Source of the DNA: Hyaloscypha bicolor E
Taxonomy: Eukaryota; Ascomycota; Leotiomycetes; Helotiales; Hyaloscyphaceae
Assembly: GCF_002865645.1 (NCBI RefSeq)
Contig: NW_020194626.1
Span: 1,116,001 to 1,180,000 of the forward strand
Length of the DNA: 64,000 nt
Direction: 5' to 3'
Positions 25,180 to 36,470 of the stretch are shown one piece after another (position 1 is the stretch's first letter; the number at the start of each line of letters is the position of its first letter). Under the pieces are notes generated by a model. The model was not told the origin of the DNA, searched no databases, and saw only the letters and a program-made list of their open reading frames with translations. The position numbers were made by a program, and so were the translations under genes.

Positions 25180-26141
25180 TGTAGTGGAGTTATTTGAAAA
25201 CTGTTTACTCCTTGGTATGAAACAAGACTGGACTTACCTGATGTCCAAACACGAACTTTGGATATAGGGCATTCACTCGGTGATGATCTTACCTTAAACT
25301 TCATTACATCATGAACCGTAGTTCGTAGCGGAGTGGAGCGATGGGAAATTCCATTGCCAAGAACCATTAGGTCACGTGTAGAATACAGAACCTCCACATC
25401 TCTGCGTCAACACTTTACAACAACATTCGCTCAATCCAGCACTTCTCCAACGCAAGAAACCCCTGTTCAACCACCTGTTCTGTTGCATTTCGGGCCCCAG
25501 ACCGATTGTAGTCAGACCAGCAAAGTCCCTTTCCAAGAAGGACCCGTCATCATGAAGACCCACCTTCCAGGGATTCCTCAGCAATCTAGATCTTCTGGTG
25601 CCCGTTTTCGACCTTGGTCTTTTCTCCGCATAGTAAAAACAAATCCTAGAATACACTTACGCAGTAGTATACTGGAGCAACATGTCGCGGTTCGGTCTCC
25701 CTCGAGTTTAACAATCCGTTCACTCTTCTTTTCAAGGCTTACAATCTTTCAAGTGGTTCCTTTGCATATCAGAGCACAACTAACGGTATTTGATCTTTTG
25801 GCTTCTGTGATTTCCTCAAGTGGCTCGAGGGAGGATCTGTTTTGGATGACGCCTTCTAAAGCTTTGGGACCACAATGTTTTTGGATCCCATTAGACTGCT
25901 GAAGTCTAAACCACGTTTAAGGACCCCTCGGCCCTCGTCTCAGCTTTAAAATGGGGTTGCGGAAGACTCTATTGAGCCTTCGTTCTCCGGATCTTCTCAT
26001 CATACAATCCCTGAAGCCAAGTGGGAAGAGTTGACCGGAGAAAGATGGAGTATAGAATAAGTTATAAATATATCAGGCGGGACCTTGGTTTATCCCAAAT
26101 CTCCCCGACTCCTCCCGCCATCTATTCATTGAGCCGCAAAC
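25180..26141. other. Intergenic region upstream of the broken hydrophobin
   Basis: About 960 bp. A 189-codon plus frame (25333-25902) and a minus frame (25372-25656) overlap and neither resembles a known family. The last 60 bp are CT-rich, as expected just upstream of a fungal start. Confidence 0.4.
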
Positions 26142-26553
26142 ATGAAGACCTCCCTTGTCTCTCTCGTTGCCTTCAGTGGCCTCATCGCCAGTGCTCTCAC
26201 CAAACATTTGTTACCGAGAGGGCGAAACTCTGTCTGCGGCAGCATATTTAATAGCGTGGCAAAATGCTGCAGTCTCAGTGTTATTAAAATCGCTGACCTC
26301 GACTGCGGCGATCGTATGTTCCGCTCTTCGTCCTCTTGGCACCGAGAAATGAGCTGATAATAATTCTACCCAGCGGAACGTACACCAAAGGACAAAGATG
26401 ACTTATGGACATCTGCCCCCAGGGAAAGAGTCCACAGTGTTGTACTATTCCAGTAGTATGTAACTACTATTTGTAACTTTCCGTGAGCAAAATGTAATTA
26501 ACGGTTGCCTTTAGCCTGGTGTTTTGGGACTGTTCTGCGATGACCCTTACTAA
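26142..26553 (+). pseudogene. Class II hydrophobin with a one-base frameshift in exon 2
   Basis: Small secreted surfactant protein family that coats spores and hyphae. Inferred exons: 26142-26313, 26374-26455 and 26515-26553; introns of 60 and 59 bp. The signal peptide (MKTSLVSLVAFSGLIASALT) is intact. Exon 1 encodes the first four cysteines with class II spacing C-x9-CC-x11-C. Exon 2 encodes DICPQG and SPQCC, but only after a shift of one base near 26404. With that base the spacing C-x16-C is restored, as in the family. Exon 3 encodes the last cysteine in LGLFCDDPY and a stop. Read as it stands, translation leaves the cysteine frame. Exon 1 is exactly as long (172 nt) as that of the intact paralog at 29664-30078. 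A base-call error is the main alternative. Confidence 0.8.
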
Positions 26554-27520
26554 GTCATCGTCAATATAGTACATGTACTAATAGGCAGGTGGGGCTATGC
26601 TTCGATAGATTCGTTGCATCGTATGGCCTTGCTGTATAGTACATAGACTACTGGGGAAACAATTCTCCGCAAAGACTGCCAGTTTTGACTTTTGACAACC
26701 TAGCATCCACTGAGGTACCAGTAGTGTGTAACCAATGTTGGTGTTTTGACCTCACCAACTTATATCTCATTTCGAGGTCTCCCAACTTCATCTAAACAGT
26801 CTGGGCAAGTTGAATGACCGCCTCTCAAATGGCGCCCTTCACTGAAATACAAGCTTAACTGGACTGGCTAAGCTCTCAGCCTCACAAACACAAAGTCATC
26901 ATAGTAGGCTTTCACGACCTATTGCTTGATTCAGCCTTTATCGGCTACTTCCCAGAACGTATCTTCGAGCGACCTAGTACCAGCCAATTTAATCTCAGCT
27001 GGGGCAATACCATCTATCTTCAAGACGGCTCTGTCTCTCTTACCTTTGAGAATGGGAGGTGGATAAAGATTTACGTCGCACCACAAAACTCAGCAGTTTG
27101 GAAATTGGACTTTTCAGTATCCTCCTATTCGTGATATGTGGACGGGAGTGTTGCCGGAGGGGACAGGTGTGCTGCTTACTCACGGTCCGGCCAAATGACA
27201 TCTTGATGCAGATGTTTTGGGAGAAGAGTTCTTACTGCGGGAGTTAAGAAGGGTCTACATCAAGTTGGTTGTGTATGGTCATAGTCACGCTTCTACGGAA
27301 GGGAGGCTGTACACTTTGATCCCGTGGGAAATTCGTTTGGGGAATTGTGTTTAGGAGGAAAGGGATGTGCTCACTTGTGAAGATGGGGTTCTACCTGCTT
27401 ATTACGAGAATCTCTGGAGTGAGGATGGGTTTAAGGACAAAGATCACAGAGCGGGTCAGCGTAGCTATCGTCGGAGGTCGATATAACGAAGAAAAACTGA
27501 GACACAAAAATTGTCCACGT
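26554..27520. other. Intergenic region
   Basis: About 970 bp. A 70-codon plus frame (26922-27134) is present without recognisable family. Nothing else is supported. Confidence 0.4.
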
Positions 27521-28599
27521 CTAATTCACAAAGAACTCCTTAATGTGCCTCAGCAACACATCTGGTACCTGCTCCGCAATATAATGTCCACTCTCCACCG
27601 CCTCTCCAGTCACACTCCCCTCACTCACAGCCCTCCACTCACCCAAACAATCAAAGCTCTTCTCAATAACCCCCGTCTTCCCCCACAACACCCTAACTGG
27701 ACATCTGACCTTCCGTCCCATCTCCATATCCCTCCTCGCCTCCATAAGATCAATGCCCGCAGCAGCCCTATAATCCTCACACATAGCATGCACGCCCTCC
27801 TCATCGGTAAACTGCGCCATATACTCCGCCTTCGCCTCCAAACTCATATACCTATCATCAAATTAGTATAGAGTATTGTTGAAAATTCAGAGGAGCTTAG
27901 GAGTTAAGGATCCAAGCTCCTAAGACATCTGCGCATACCGGCTCCCGTGAAGCTCCTGGGGTCTAAGCTCTCACAGAAGAAAACAGAAAATTAGTATGAG
28001 AATAAGCCTTACCCCGTTCCGCCAGAATACCCGCCCCCGAAGAACCTCTCCTCAAATACAGAGGGACTGGCAATCAAAACCTTCTCCGGGAATGGAGAAG
28101 GCTGGATGAGGAAGAACCAGTGCCAGTACGCTGTTGCGAAGAACTGGTCTGTTTTCTCGAACATCGCGAGCGTGGGTGCGATGTCGAGGAGCATGAGTCG
28201 CTCTACGCGATCCGGAAAATCGACACATAATTTATGTGCGATTCGAGCACCTCGGTCGTGAGATACTATTGAGAATTTCTCAAAGCCAAGCTGAGTCATA
28301 AGAGAGGTGCAATCGGTTGCCATTGCGGACTTGGAATATGGCTTGTGTTGCTCTGATGCCGAAGAAGACGGTTTGGATGATTTCCCATAGCCTCGAAGGT
28401 CCATGAGGATCACGGTGAAATAGGAGATGAGTTCTGGGGCTATTTTATGCCATATGTGGTGTGTTTGCGGGAAGCCGTGAAGGAGAAGTAGGGGTGGTCC
28501 AGTGCCAGCTTTGAGCCCGTAGATTGTGACTGTTGGAGATACGGCGATGTTGAATTCCGTGAAGCCGGGAAACATCTTGGGTGAGGTCTCTGATGGCAT
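27521..28599 (-). CDS. Alpha/beta hydrolase, epoxide hydrolase / haloacetate dehalogenase type
   Basis: Three exons: 28013-28599, 27939-27962 (24 nt) and 27521-27851; introns of 50 and 87 bp. The product is 313 aa. The fold is clear: oxyanion-hole motif HGFPQTHHIWH, the DLRGYGKSSKP strand-loop, and nucleophile elbow SHDRGARIAHKL (Asp nucleophile as in epoxide hydrolases and haloalkanoate dehalogenases). A CPVRVLWGKTGVIE strand and catalytic histidine SGHYIAEQVPD follow. It likely hydrolyses an epoxide or halo-acid; the substrate is unknown. Both introns contain a perfect TACTAAT branch site, which supports the 24-nt exon. Skipping that exon also keeps the frame, so two isoforms are possible. 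It lies next to a MITE and between two hydrophobin genes. Confidence 0.9.
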
Positions 28600-28692
28600 G
28601 GCTCCTTATTTTAGGTCGATAGTATAATTTTGAGAGGCAATAAAAGTTGTTGGAGGGGTTGACATTGAAGCAGTCAGACTCGGCCGACTTAA

Positions 28693-29110
28693 GAAGTATC
28701 CACGGAAAACCGCCCTTACCCCCAAACCGCCCACCCCTTTTCACCACAACAACGGCATAAATCAGAAATTTTGAGTAGATATTTGTAATCAACGACCTTG
28801 GTATAGTAATTCAGGAAGTTTTTAGCATTTTCCTAGTACTTTAAAAAAAATCACAAAATTTTGGTGTTTTACCTCTGCGAGGCTCTAGTGAGGGATTTGA
28901 TGGCAGGGCAAAAATAACAAAATTACTACCTTATGAGCGATTCTAGCCGTATTACTAGTTTGAAATAAATATATAGCCGTCAGGATATCGAAAATACTAT
29001 AAAGTATTAATATATAATAGGATTTGTAATTATAATGAAGGTATAATTAAAAATCGAATTTTTTAGGGTGGGCGGTTGGGGGGTGTGGGTGGTTGGCCCG
29101 TGGATACTTC
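28693..29110. mobile_element. MITE-like non-autonomous DNA transposon, PIF/Harbinger-like target site
   Basis: 418 bp with long terminal inverted repeats. The left arm begins GAAGTATCCACGG and continues C-rich (ACCGCCC..CCGCCCACCCC) to about 28737. The right arm (about 29065-29110) is its imperfect complement, ending CCGTGGATACTTC. TAA lies directly outside both ends (28690-28692 and 29111-29113), which fits a 3-bp TWA target duplication of PIF/Harbinger elements. The centre is strongly AT-rich and has no coding potential. No second copy is visible in this window. Confidence 0.75.
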
Positions 29111-29113
29111 TAA

Positions 29114-29663
29114 AGACGAAATGCGGGGCAAGTACTCCACCATTCACATCTTACAGTTTGCTAGCAATTGGGTGATTTTAAAGCACATATCAGGTAGTTG
29201 TTAGTTTTTGATATTGTATCATCCTTCAGAGTTTTGGCCTCCGCTACTTTTCAGTTCCTTGGAGGTTAAAAGGAAATTTTGATTTCAAGCAAAATATCAA
29301 ATACATCCATAGTTCTTACAGAAAAACCCACGGGATATGAGAATAGCGTCATCCAAGGAAAGAATGTTTTATCGCATTGTTTCCCCAAAAGTAGAATTCC
29401 CAATCCAAAAGAGATATAGTTGATACACTACTGCTAATGTTGCCTAGATTTTCCATCATCCCCAACTCCTGGAAACCGACCATTGTCTAAAAACAAAATA
29501 AAGGCAGAACTGATATCCTGACACAGTATCGTACAGATAGACATGGGCCGGTAATCAACATCCCCAATACAGCACAAGTACAACATGGTAAGGACGGTTG
29601 GGGTGTGTGCATCAGAGCCTGTTCGAATCGTCCCAGACGATGACAGTTTTCGTTTAAAGTCGT
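29114..29663. other. Intergenic region downstream of the intact hydrophobin
   Basis: 550 bp, AT-rich, holding the 3' flank of the hydrophobin gene. No gene or further repeat was recognised. Confidence 0.45.
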
Positions 29664-30078
29664 TTAGATGGGGTGGCTGCAGAGGAGACCTTGGTTGAGC
29701 TGTGTTGATGTTAGCGCGGTGTTTGTGGGCAGAGTGCTGGAAAACTTACGATATCGATAGTGCAGCACATGTCAATCTTGCCAATGGCGGCGCAGATTGA
29801 GGTGAAATCATCTACGCTGGTGGGAACGGTTGGTGCTATAACGGGATGGGTCAACGCTCGTTCTTGTGGAGCGAACTAGAGTTCAAGGCTTAGGATTATA
29901 ACTTACGGACTGCACAGTCAAGATCGGCAACACCGAGAACATCGACGTCGCAGCAGTTAGGAGTGCCAGTAGCACACACCAAAGAGGCTTGACGTCTCTC
30001 AACGCTCATAGCTGGAGTGGCCACACAGCTGGCGATGAGGCCGCTGAGGATGAAGAGGGTGGTGAATGAGGCCTTCAT
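29664..30078 (-). CDS. Class II hydrophobin
   Basis: Secreted amphipathic protein that self-assembles at air/water interfaces and coats fungal surfaces. Three exons: 29907-30078, 29750-29835 and 29664-29699; introns of 71 and 50 bp. The product is 97 aa. A signal peptide (MKASFTTLFILSGLIASCVA) is followed by a short pro-like stretch with ERR. The eight-cysteine core reads C-x6-CC-x11-C-x16-C-x8-CC-x10-C. All gaps match class II hydrophobins except the first, which is shorter than the usual 9-10. The C-terminus is LLCSHPI. It has the same exon layout as the broken copy 3.5 kb away and points towards it. The assignment rests on this spacing and is strong. Confidence 0.92.
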
Positions 30079-33000
30079 ATTGATGGCTTTGCTGTTTGGG
30101 TTGGAATTTTTTGAGGCTGAATGTTTGTGAAGTATGTTGATGTTGTTCGTTGATACTGAGAAGAAGTCATCGTTTGGAGGGAAATTGAGGCTATCTTATA
30201 GTAATTGCACAAGCCACATTCTACTCTATCCTTCACCTTTCTTGCGCGTATCCTCGACTGATCGCCATATTCCGCTAAAGTCGATGATGCCGATCCGAGT
30301 TCGTCTCGTCCAGTTGCTCAAGGCAGAGGAAGCCTCGTCGTTGGACCGTCGTCATTTTGCCAGGAAGAGCTGTAGCGAGGATGGCATTCTACCCGGATGG
30401 TCATCATGTTTGGGTGGACTTCGACGTCGATCGAAACCCGTTGTCTTTTCTGCGTAACTCTTGCCGCGTTCCAAGGTCGAGAGCTGGCAGAGGAAGAACG
30501 TTTCTCCCCCTGTACAAGATGGTTCCTGGCAGACTAGTTGACATTGATCAGCATCATAGGGGCCACTTTGCTGCAGGGTTCAGCTATTCTAGGATGAAAA
30601 GTTTGGAAACGAACATTGAGAGATGGGATCAGCATCATTGTTTATGCATCGCTTAGAAGCTCAGAAAGTTTTGGGCAATAAAACGGGGAACAGACTTGCA
30701 GGGGCCGTTGGGAGGTCTCCTTGCTTCCCCTGCAGCGGCCCTCCCGGGTGTTCCATATGATGGATAACGGTACCGCAAGTCTCAGATACCCTACCAAACC
30801 CTTGCCTTTGAGGGACGTGCTATGGGGTTTACAGATCGATATGGCTGCCCGTTCAACCAGGATCCACTCTGATGCCGTTCCTTCCTGTAGTTTGCACTTG
30901 CGCAACCGAGGGGGGCGGGATGGTCTGGTATCTCCTTTCGACGTCCCTGGCAAACGCTTGAAGTCCAGGAATAATCAAAATTGGCTTTGTGAACCGTTCG
31001 AGCAGCGGGGAAGCAATCTCCAAAAGCACCTTCAAACCTCATCTGGCTCAGCGTGCTGATCAGCCACTTCATTTGAAAGTATACAAGCATAAATTCAAGA
31101 AATATACGGGAAACCAGCCACTTCGGGCTCAAGGATGAGTGCGAGCTCAAGGCGATCCAGAATAGCCTTGATTGGCTGAGAATTTGATATCAGATGAGTG
31201 GAGGCCATTGGCCAAGGACGTTTTCTTCCACTAGCCGTTCGATCGTAGGGGTCAAGTGGCGACAGCATGTGGCTGTTTCCTACCCGCCTCGATTCGACGA
31301 AGAGTTTATCGTCAAGCATCGAGAAGACGTTGAGGCGAGGGCTGCAGTTGCCCTCATCCAGCTGTGACCTGGCCTGGCGAGCCGCCTGCAAGCGGGGTAA
31401 CGAGCAAGAGCAAAACACTACCGGAGTGAACTTGACGCGCAGTTCAGGGATCAACTGCCGATCTTGTCATATTCGCAGGGGTTATTCGCTCATCTTTGCC
31501 AAGTTGTGTGAGAGGCAAAGAAAGGGGCCATAATACCCGCTGTTAAGGGTCCGTCATCGCCACTTTTGGATTAAGCTTCCAACGGCTGCAGCCAAGCCTC
31601 TGACAACGTCGTTGCCAACAATAGAATCAGCTCTCGGAAACGTAGCGTGCATCGCTTCGGCCGAAGACAAACTAGTGGTGTCTGAAGCTCGCTGAAGTCC
31701 TCCGAGCTTTGAAGGGCCTCTGAGGATATTCCGTGAAATAAATAGGGGGTGGCAATTTCATCGCTTTGCGGCCGAAGTGAGAACCGCTTCTGTGCATGTC
31801 CCCTCGAAATGATTAGATGGCCATCCGAGATACCCATGAGTCCCACCGAGTCCTTTCCTGCGATGTGATTTCACTCTTCATCGAGCTTTCCAATCTCGTC
31901 GAAGTCCGTAACAGCTTCTTAATCGACTTCATGCAACACTTCCGATCCCCCCAATCACCACTGTTCTCCTTTCAGAATTGAAAGCATTTCAAAATCCGGC
32001 ACAAGGTCACCATAACGACTTCTTCGATAATCTGCAAAAGATGCAATTCCTTCACTCCCCGTTCTCCCTGTACAGTCGAAGGAACTGGACAATAGACCGA
32101 ACTCGGAATACTCTCTCTTTGAAAACTATACAAACAATCCTTTAAATCTGTCCGATAGTCCCACATCCCACCAAGCGGAATCTCTCGCGCAGGCATAGAA
32201 ACACCCATGCTCCTCCAGAAATCACCTCGAGAGCCTCTCCCTCCTTCCCAAGAATAAGCGTTAACCAAAGTAAAGTCATTCTTCAAACCCGACTCCATAG
32301 ACTCCGTCGCACTGTCAGCAGCATCCTGCACAGAGAACGGCACGCCACCTGTCTCATTCAGGTCCAGTCAATATGGAGCATATATATTGAAGGCTGGCTA
32401 TGAGGAGCCTCGATTCGTCTGTTGAGAGTGGTTGGAAGATCCACCATTTGCGATTTCTGGTGTGATGGACGAGTTGTCTTTGGCGATGAAATTCCCCAGA
32501 TTTCTGACGCATAAGATTAGTTAATTGATCCATATCTTTTGGGGGTGCTGCGAATCGAATTCTGGAGGCCATCAGTTTCAAGTATTCGATCGCAAGCCCA
32601 GCGTAGATTTCATATCCAAGATCAACTTGCAAGCTGTTTCCAGGAGCTAGCAATTCCCTCTTGCCAACTTCCGGAAAGGGTTCTCCTGCACTACGGATGC
32701 AGTCCTGAATCCTCAAAGAACAAACACGCCCATATACAGTAGAGGCAAACACAATTTTGATAATACGAGTGAAGAAGCAATAACTCCTGAAGAAGTTTTC
32801 TTGAAAATCAAGATAATTAGATCAACGCTCAGTCCCCCAACACTTGATGGCGGACCACTTTTATTCTATCATCTGAACAACACGACATCCGTACAGTAAA
32901 TTTTAATCTCATGTTCCTCTCCTCTTGGCCGATCATTACTGCGCCGAGAATTTTCCGCAATTAAATACTCCTTTGCGGGTAAGTGGATTGAAGTTGGACT

Positions 33001-33479
33001 TCGAGGACACAGCCTGAATTTGCGTCCTCCCCGACAGAAGCTTCTATCTTTGGCATGCAGCGTAAAATGGGACGAGGGACGTGTTCTGATGAGATCAATG
33101 ATGTTTGACGTCGAGTAGAGTGAAGTCTGTAAGGGTTAAAGCAGCTCGAGAGCGAGCCAGTTAAGTCGTTCCTGGGTCCCCAAAATTGAGCCCGAGAAAA
33201 CTTACAAACTTAACCCATCGATGTTCTTTTATACCCACGATCGAGGTCAAGACCTCCAACATCTCCGTATGGATCCATTGTTTATTTCCTGTTCTGTTCA
33301 TTGTAAATGGAGTTGATAAACCCTATTTGAGCCATTCCCTTTCTACTCCGACAAACCGCTGTATCAAACACCCCCGTCCTTCTCCTAATTTTCCGCTGTA
33401 GGAATACCGTTATTAGCAAACTTCACCAAATCCATTACTCAGTCTCATTTATTCAAAATCAAACCAAACAGAAACTGAA
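30079..33479. other. Gene-poor accessory region
   Basis: 3.4 kb without an intact gene, apart from the possible carboxylesterase scrap listed separately. The minus frame 31095-31454 is long and has an even amino-acid composition, and continues in other frames towards 30800. A decayed gene is possible but I recognise no family. Confidence 0.35.
31972..32752 (-). pseudogene. Possible relic of a type-B carboxylesterase N-terminus
   Basis: The minus frame 32354-32752 contains LQVDLGYEIYAG followed, 12 residues on, by IRFAAPP. This combination and spacing is typical of the start of secreted fungal type-B carboxylesterases (VDLGYxxYxG ... IRYAAPP). The usual following GxLRW segment, the GxSxG serine motif and the other catalytic residues are absent. 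The next frame (31972-32343) shows no clear match. No credible signal peptide precedes it. It is either a truncated, decayed gene or a coincidence. Confidence 0.3.
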
Positions 33480-35336
33480 TCAGTTCTTCCCAACTTTGTC
33501 TTCTCCTTGGCTCCCAATGCCGTCCTTGTCCTCGACAGGTGTTCGGGACGCATTTGACGTGAGCGTGGTTTGTGTTGCGGCTTCTTTAATTCCGGAAAAT
33601 ACTTCAGACGTGAGGTGGGCTGCTTCTTTGGGCACTGCAAACGACAGAGTCAGCAGTTTCTTAATGAAGATTGTTCCAGGAGGCTCAGAACATGATTTCG
33701 AATGAAGATATAATAGGAGAGGGTTTCTAGGAGATATCCCTACCTGCTTCGTCTGCTGCTTCTTTGTGTCCTAAAGTTCCTGCCTGGGTTGGGTCTTCAC
33801 GTGCTGCTTCCTCTATTGTTACTGGCTCAGCAACTTTCTCCTCAACTGCTCCTTCCTCAGCAGATGGCATTGCAGTCTCTTTTTGTTTCTGTGCCACGGC
33901 GTACAGAGTCCTTCCCAAAGCCTCTTCCTTGCCCTTCTCCATGGTCAATATCGCATCCGATAGTTGCATAAAAGTGTTCTCCAGCCTCGCCAATCTGTCT
34001 TCAATCTTGAGAAGTAAGATCTCAGGCGCCATCTGCTGGGCAGCTTCAAGCTGTGCTTGCGCGGTTTGGTTCCCCTCAATCAAGACGACTCGAGCAGCGT
34101 CCCATGTTTCTTTGAGGAGCTGTGCAGATTTTGGCTTCTCTTCGAAGATCGCTTTGGCCTCTGGTAAAAGAGATTTCAACGATTTCACTCGACTTTCATG
34201 CTATGAAGCTTTGTGAGCAATGATGTAATTTGATGATCAAAGGTTGCTTACTGAAGGATGGGTGCTCATAGTTTCTGGCATTGGATCCCTTCCATTCAGT
34301 ATTTCTTTCTCCTTGGAATAGTGCTTCTCAAAGTATTCCACACGTGCATTGGGTTCGAATCCTGCCTGGGCCATGAGAACGAGGCCAATGTGATCCGCTT
34401 CTCTTTCTTGGGTCTAGAAACTATTAGCCTTATTCCAGAGATGAATTTGAGATAAAAACAGAGTCTTATCCTCCGAAAACGAAGGAGGTTCTTACTCTCC
34501 AGGATATCAGATCTGATCCCAGGGCGGCATTCCAGCCAAATACTTGTGCAATACTCCTTGCAAACGCTTCAGCGGCCCTTCTCTCTGGTATGTGACGAGC
34601 AATAATATGTCCAATCTCATGCGCCAACACCCCAGCAATCTCATCAACACTTTCACAGACATGCAGTTCCCCAGTATTCATGAAGATGCGGCCCCCTTCC
34701 TTCGCCGGAGCACTGCATGCATACGGCTCAACTACTCTGATTAGCAACAATCCTAACCTAATGCCTGGGGAGCATACAATAATCATCGCAAACATAGAGC
34801 TTCAACTTGACATCCTTTGCCAGTTCACTTTCCTGGAGCTTTGCAAGAATATCTCGAGCAAGTTTCACAACCACACTATCTTCTTCCAAACGCGGCCTGG
34901 AATTCTGCTGAACTAAAAGCCAATGCTCAGCCGCCCACCCAAGCTCCTCTTCTTGGTTCCTGTCAAACCATAGCATTCGCTCTCTGTTCGTGACTGGAAC
35001 CTTGCCGAAGAAAGAGCGATAGTAGATATACAAAGAGCCCGCCCCGAAGACCATTATTAGTAATGCACCAGAGGCAAAGGACGAAAACCGACTCCGAAAG
35101 GGGATTTTTGGCCTAAGGTTGCCTGCTTGTGCTACTTCGACTGGGGGAAAAGGCTGCTGCAACTGACTGAAGAGTCGCGGAGCCGGCTTGAAGGAGCTGA
35201 GGCGACTGGGAGCTTGGTAACTGAACTTGTGGAAACAGTTGGTGCGGATGCGAGAATCGGATGACAGCTTTGACCATCTTGGTGCTTGCGATGCTGCCAC
35301 CCGTCTCCACAGGGCCTGAAGAGGCTGAGGAGGCAT
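33480..35336 (-). CDS. OMA1: OMA1-type mitochondrial M48 metallopeptidase
   Basis: Inner-membrane zinc protease for membrane quality control and stress-activated processing. Five exons: 34778-35336, 34496-34734, 34252-34413, 33744-34200 and 33480-33634. The product is about 523 aa. An Arg/Ser-rich presequence precedes a membrane segment (about 87-106, ALLIMVFGAGSLYIYY). The zinc motif HEIGH (about 225-229) and the downstream ligand Glu in EREADHIGL (about 271) are present, then THPSHESRVKSL, the usual M48 ending. The C-terminal 250 residues are an unusual Glu/Ala-rich extension with a coiled-coil look. The last intron (109 bp, donor GTAGGG) is less certain: without splicing the protein ends at 33727 with 477 aa. 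An in-frame ATG at 35381 would add 15 residues. The region before HEIGH has APAKEGGRIFMNTG rather than the common NAFVLPGG. Confidence 0.88.
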
Positions 35337-35717
35337 TGTCTCTGAATGCGGTAGAATAAGGCTGCAGAGAGCAATACTCAAGTGACAGTGCTGAGGGCGG
35401 GTGGGACATCAACAGATGGTGAGGGATGAAGGGCCTTAATACCTCAAAACCCGGGATCAACCCTTTCTGAACAAGAAAAGAGGAAGCAAGAAAGGAAGCT
35501 CAAAGGCGACGGAAAATTGATAAAATAACAATCATCGTTGCCTGCCACGAGGCTGGCAATATCTTGCATATCGGGGCTGAAATGTCGACTTCCGATTTGA
35601 GGAGGCTGTCAAGCTGAGTCAGGCTACAAAATATCCTTGCAGCGAGGCACCGCAACAACTTCATCTCGCCTCATTTTCGAGCGGTCGAGGCACACAAATG
35701 CTATACCCTATTTCAAG
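35337..35717. other. Divergent promoter between the OMA1-type and PAH-like genes
   Basis: 381 bp separating two divergently transcribed genes. No specific binding site was recognised. Confidence 0.4.
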
Positions 35718-36161
35718 ATGAGTGAAGAGCCTCCAGAATGGCATGCAGACCCCGGTGGATTTGCGCGAGCCATGGCGTATATTGAAGAGGTCCAGGTTCG
35801 TCGCTTTGTCCCTTTCCTTGTCCTGGTGGTGGGAAGGAAAGTAGAAGACATCTGGAATTGCTTTTTCATCTTTTCTATGCCTCTCCTCGATGCGAAATGC
35901 AAGTTCGATGGCGCTTGCTGATATCAACAATTCCAGAAGCGGCTCCTTCCAGAACGAGACGTGATGTATCAACAGTTCCTGAAAGTCTTCGCAGATAAGG
36001 CTGCTGGAAAGTCGTCAACTGAGCAAGTGAGGACTGAGATCAAGGTGCTCTTGAAGGATAAACCTGATCTTATAGAGGGATTTGAGACATCCTTACCTGT
36101 TAAAGTTCAGAACAAAGTGAATGATGGAAGTGCTAAGCTTGCGGGTGGGACGGTTCAGTAA
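35718..36161 (+). CDS. Small paired-amphipathic-helix (PAH)-like protein
   Basis: Two exons, 35718-35795 and 35937-36161, joined in phase 0 over a 141-bp intron; the product is 100 aa. The N-terminus is MSEEPPEWHADPGGFARAMA. The second exon gives MYQQFLKVFADKAAGK and then IKVLLKDKPDLIEGFETSLP. This is the Sin3-type PAH pattern (YxxFLxxL ... LFxxxPDLLxxFxxFLP). PAH domains bind short helices of transcription factors in Sin3. A free-standing PAH protein of this size occurs in many filamentous fungi but I know no function. The first donor (GTTCGT) is weak, so the exact join should be treated as tentative. Confidence 0.72.
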
Positions 36162-36470
36162 TTGTGTCATGCTCTGGGGATCCACTGAGGCTGATGAAGG
36201 ATGAATTTTTGAGAAAGGCGGGGTTGAGTTATTTTCTCCCCTGTCCCCTGTAACTGGATCCGTATCCCAGTATAACGGTTGTTCGGGTTGCTGTTGGAGA
36301 CATTGAACTACTGCAGCTTTCTTCTGACATGCAGATTTCTTCTCATCCTATTTTCCCCTCGTCTACATATTCATTCTTGTCTCATAGCCTCAGATGAAAG
36401 CCGCGTATCGTCCGAGTAGGGACGAAAAGCTCTAAGATGTGCAACAACCTAGTCAAAAGTTGATTGAATT
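36162..36470. other. Intergenic region
   Basis: 309 bp between the 3' ends of two convergent genes. Nothing else was seen. Confidence 0.45.

Noticed and set aside
25333..25902. 189-codon plus-strand frame
   Set aside because: No recognisable domain, and an antisense frame in the same place is just as open.
34345..34375. GGGTTCGAATCC, resembling a tRNA T-loop
   Set aside because: It is antisense to coding sequence of exon 3 of the OMA1-type peptidase, with no tRNA fold around it.
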